64,000 bases of DNA from Rodentibacter caecimuris. Its GTDB lineage: Bacteria; Pseudomonadota; Gammaproteobacteria; Enterobacterales; Pasteurellaceae. A model generated the notes under the pieces. The model made no database searches, had not been told where the DNA came from, and saw only the letters and a program-made list of their open reading frames with translations. The translations under genes were made by a program, and so were the position numbers. Location of the stretch: NCBI RefSeq assembly GCF_024622045.1, contig NZ_JANKBP010000001.1; one strand, written 5' to 3'. How positions within the stretch are numbered: the stretch's first letter is position 1; the number at the start of each line of letters is the position of its first letter. Positions 63,962-64,000 of this stretch are shown here, one piece after another.

Positions 63962-64000
63962 ATGGCAGTTCAATCCGATTATCGTTATAGCCTTACGGTC
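63962..64000 (+). CDS. N-terminus of an unidentified protein (gene continues beyond the window)
   Basis: Only 13 codons are present: MAVQSDYRYSLTV. AGGAA lies 6 bases before the ATG; another in-frame ATG at 63956 is too close to that site. The fragment is too short to name. No signal-peptide character is apparent in the residues seen. Confidence 0.5.
   Translation, partial: MAVQSDYRYSLTV

Noticed and set aside
1..64000. CRISPR array, prophage, complete IS, tRNA or rRNA genes
   Set aside because: No regularly spaced repeats, phage structural genes, transposase frames or RNA-gene signatures were recognised in either strand.

Overview
The window looks like chromosome of a member of the Pasteurellaceae. 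The 9-base Haemophilus-type DNA uptake word AAGTGCGGT (or its complement ACCGCACTT) occurs dozens of times, the base composition is AT-rich, and nearly every protein reads like a Haemophilus influenzae family member. The organism carries a sucrose-6-phosphate hydrolase and a fructokinase and has a fhuC-D-B-receptor locus. That fits a sucrose-fermenting Haemophilus such as H. parainfluenzae, or an Aggregatibacter, better than typical H. influenzae. The species call is inference. No rRNA, tRNA, CRISPR array, prophage or complete insertion sequence was seen.

Layout. 1-3.1 kb: 5' part of gyrA, the periplasmic protease htrA, zapG and a RidA-family gene, all on the minus strand. 3.2-6.6 kb: a plus-strand group of a YwiC-like membrane protein, a Sel1-repeat protein and an LTA-synthase-type membrane phosphotransferase. 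6.7-11.3 kb: a zinc alcohol dehydrogenase, a damaged lipoprotein-like gene fused to a small MITE-like element, a Na+/H+ antiporter and an EEP-family protein. 11.5-14.6 kb: pntAB transhydrogenase. 14.6-18.2 kb: the nickel regulator nimR divergent from nikKLMQO. 18.2-24.2 kb: pepA, lptFG with a duplicated lptG tail, fbp and an interrupted DUF484 gene. 24.3-32.7 kb: purA, a Wzz-like gene, lysC, sanA, metX with a MetJ operator, a nitroreductase and sppA. 32.7-42.7 kb: a BASS-family transporter, sapABCDF, and ycjX/ycjF separated by a VirK/YbjX-family gene. 42.8-48.4 kb: a ferric hydroxamate siderophore operon. 48.5-58.4 kb: cls, an RNA pseudouridine synthase, a type I restriction-modification operon in the order hsdS-hsdR-hsdM, xthA and a TIGR01619-family gene. 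58.4-64 kb: nitroreductase, sucrose genes (scrB, a GST gene, scrK), tyrS and the first codons of another gene.

Functional themes. Metal and nutrient capture is prominent: nickel (nik), ferric siderophore (fhu) and peptide/heme-type uptake (sap). Envelope maintenance is represented by HtrA, LptFG, cardiolipin synthase, ZapG, SppA and the LTA-synthase-like enzyme. Many convergent or operon-end junctions use inverted pairs of the uptake word as transcription terminators.

The window is mainly core genome. The points most worth attention are: a Tyr at GyrA codon 88, the quinolone-resistance position that is normally Asp; a roughly 220-bp tandem duplication of the lptG 3' end that keeps an intact but diverged reading frame; an in-frame TGA that removes the last 23 codons of a DUF484 gene; a lipoprotein gene whose start is replaced by a MITE-like repeat; and a compact S-R-M type I restriction operon that follows the pseudouridine synthase gene closely. 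I did not find a clearly new multi-gene system.
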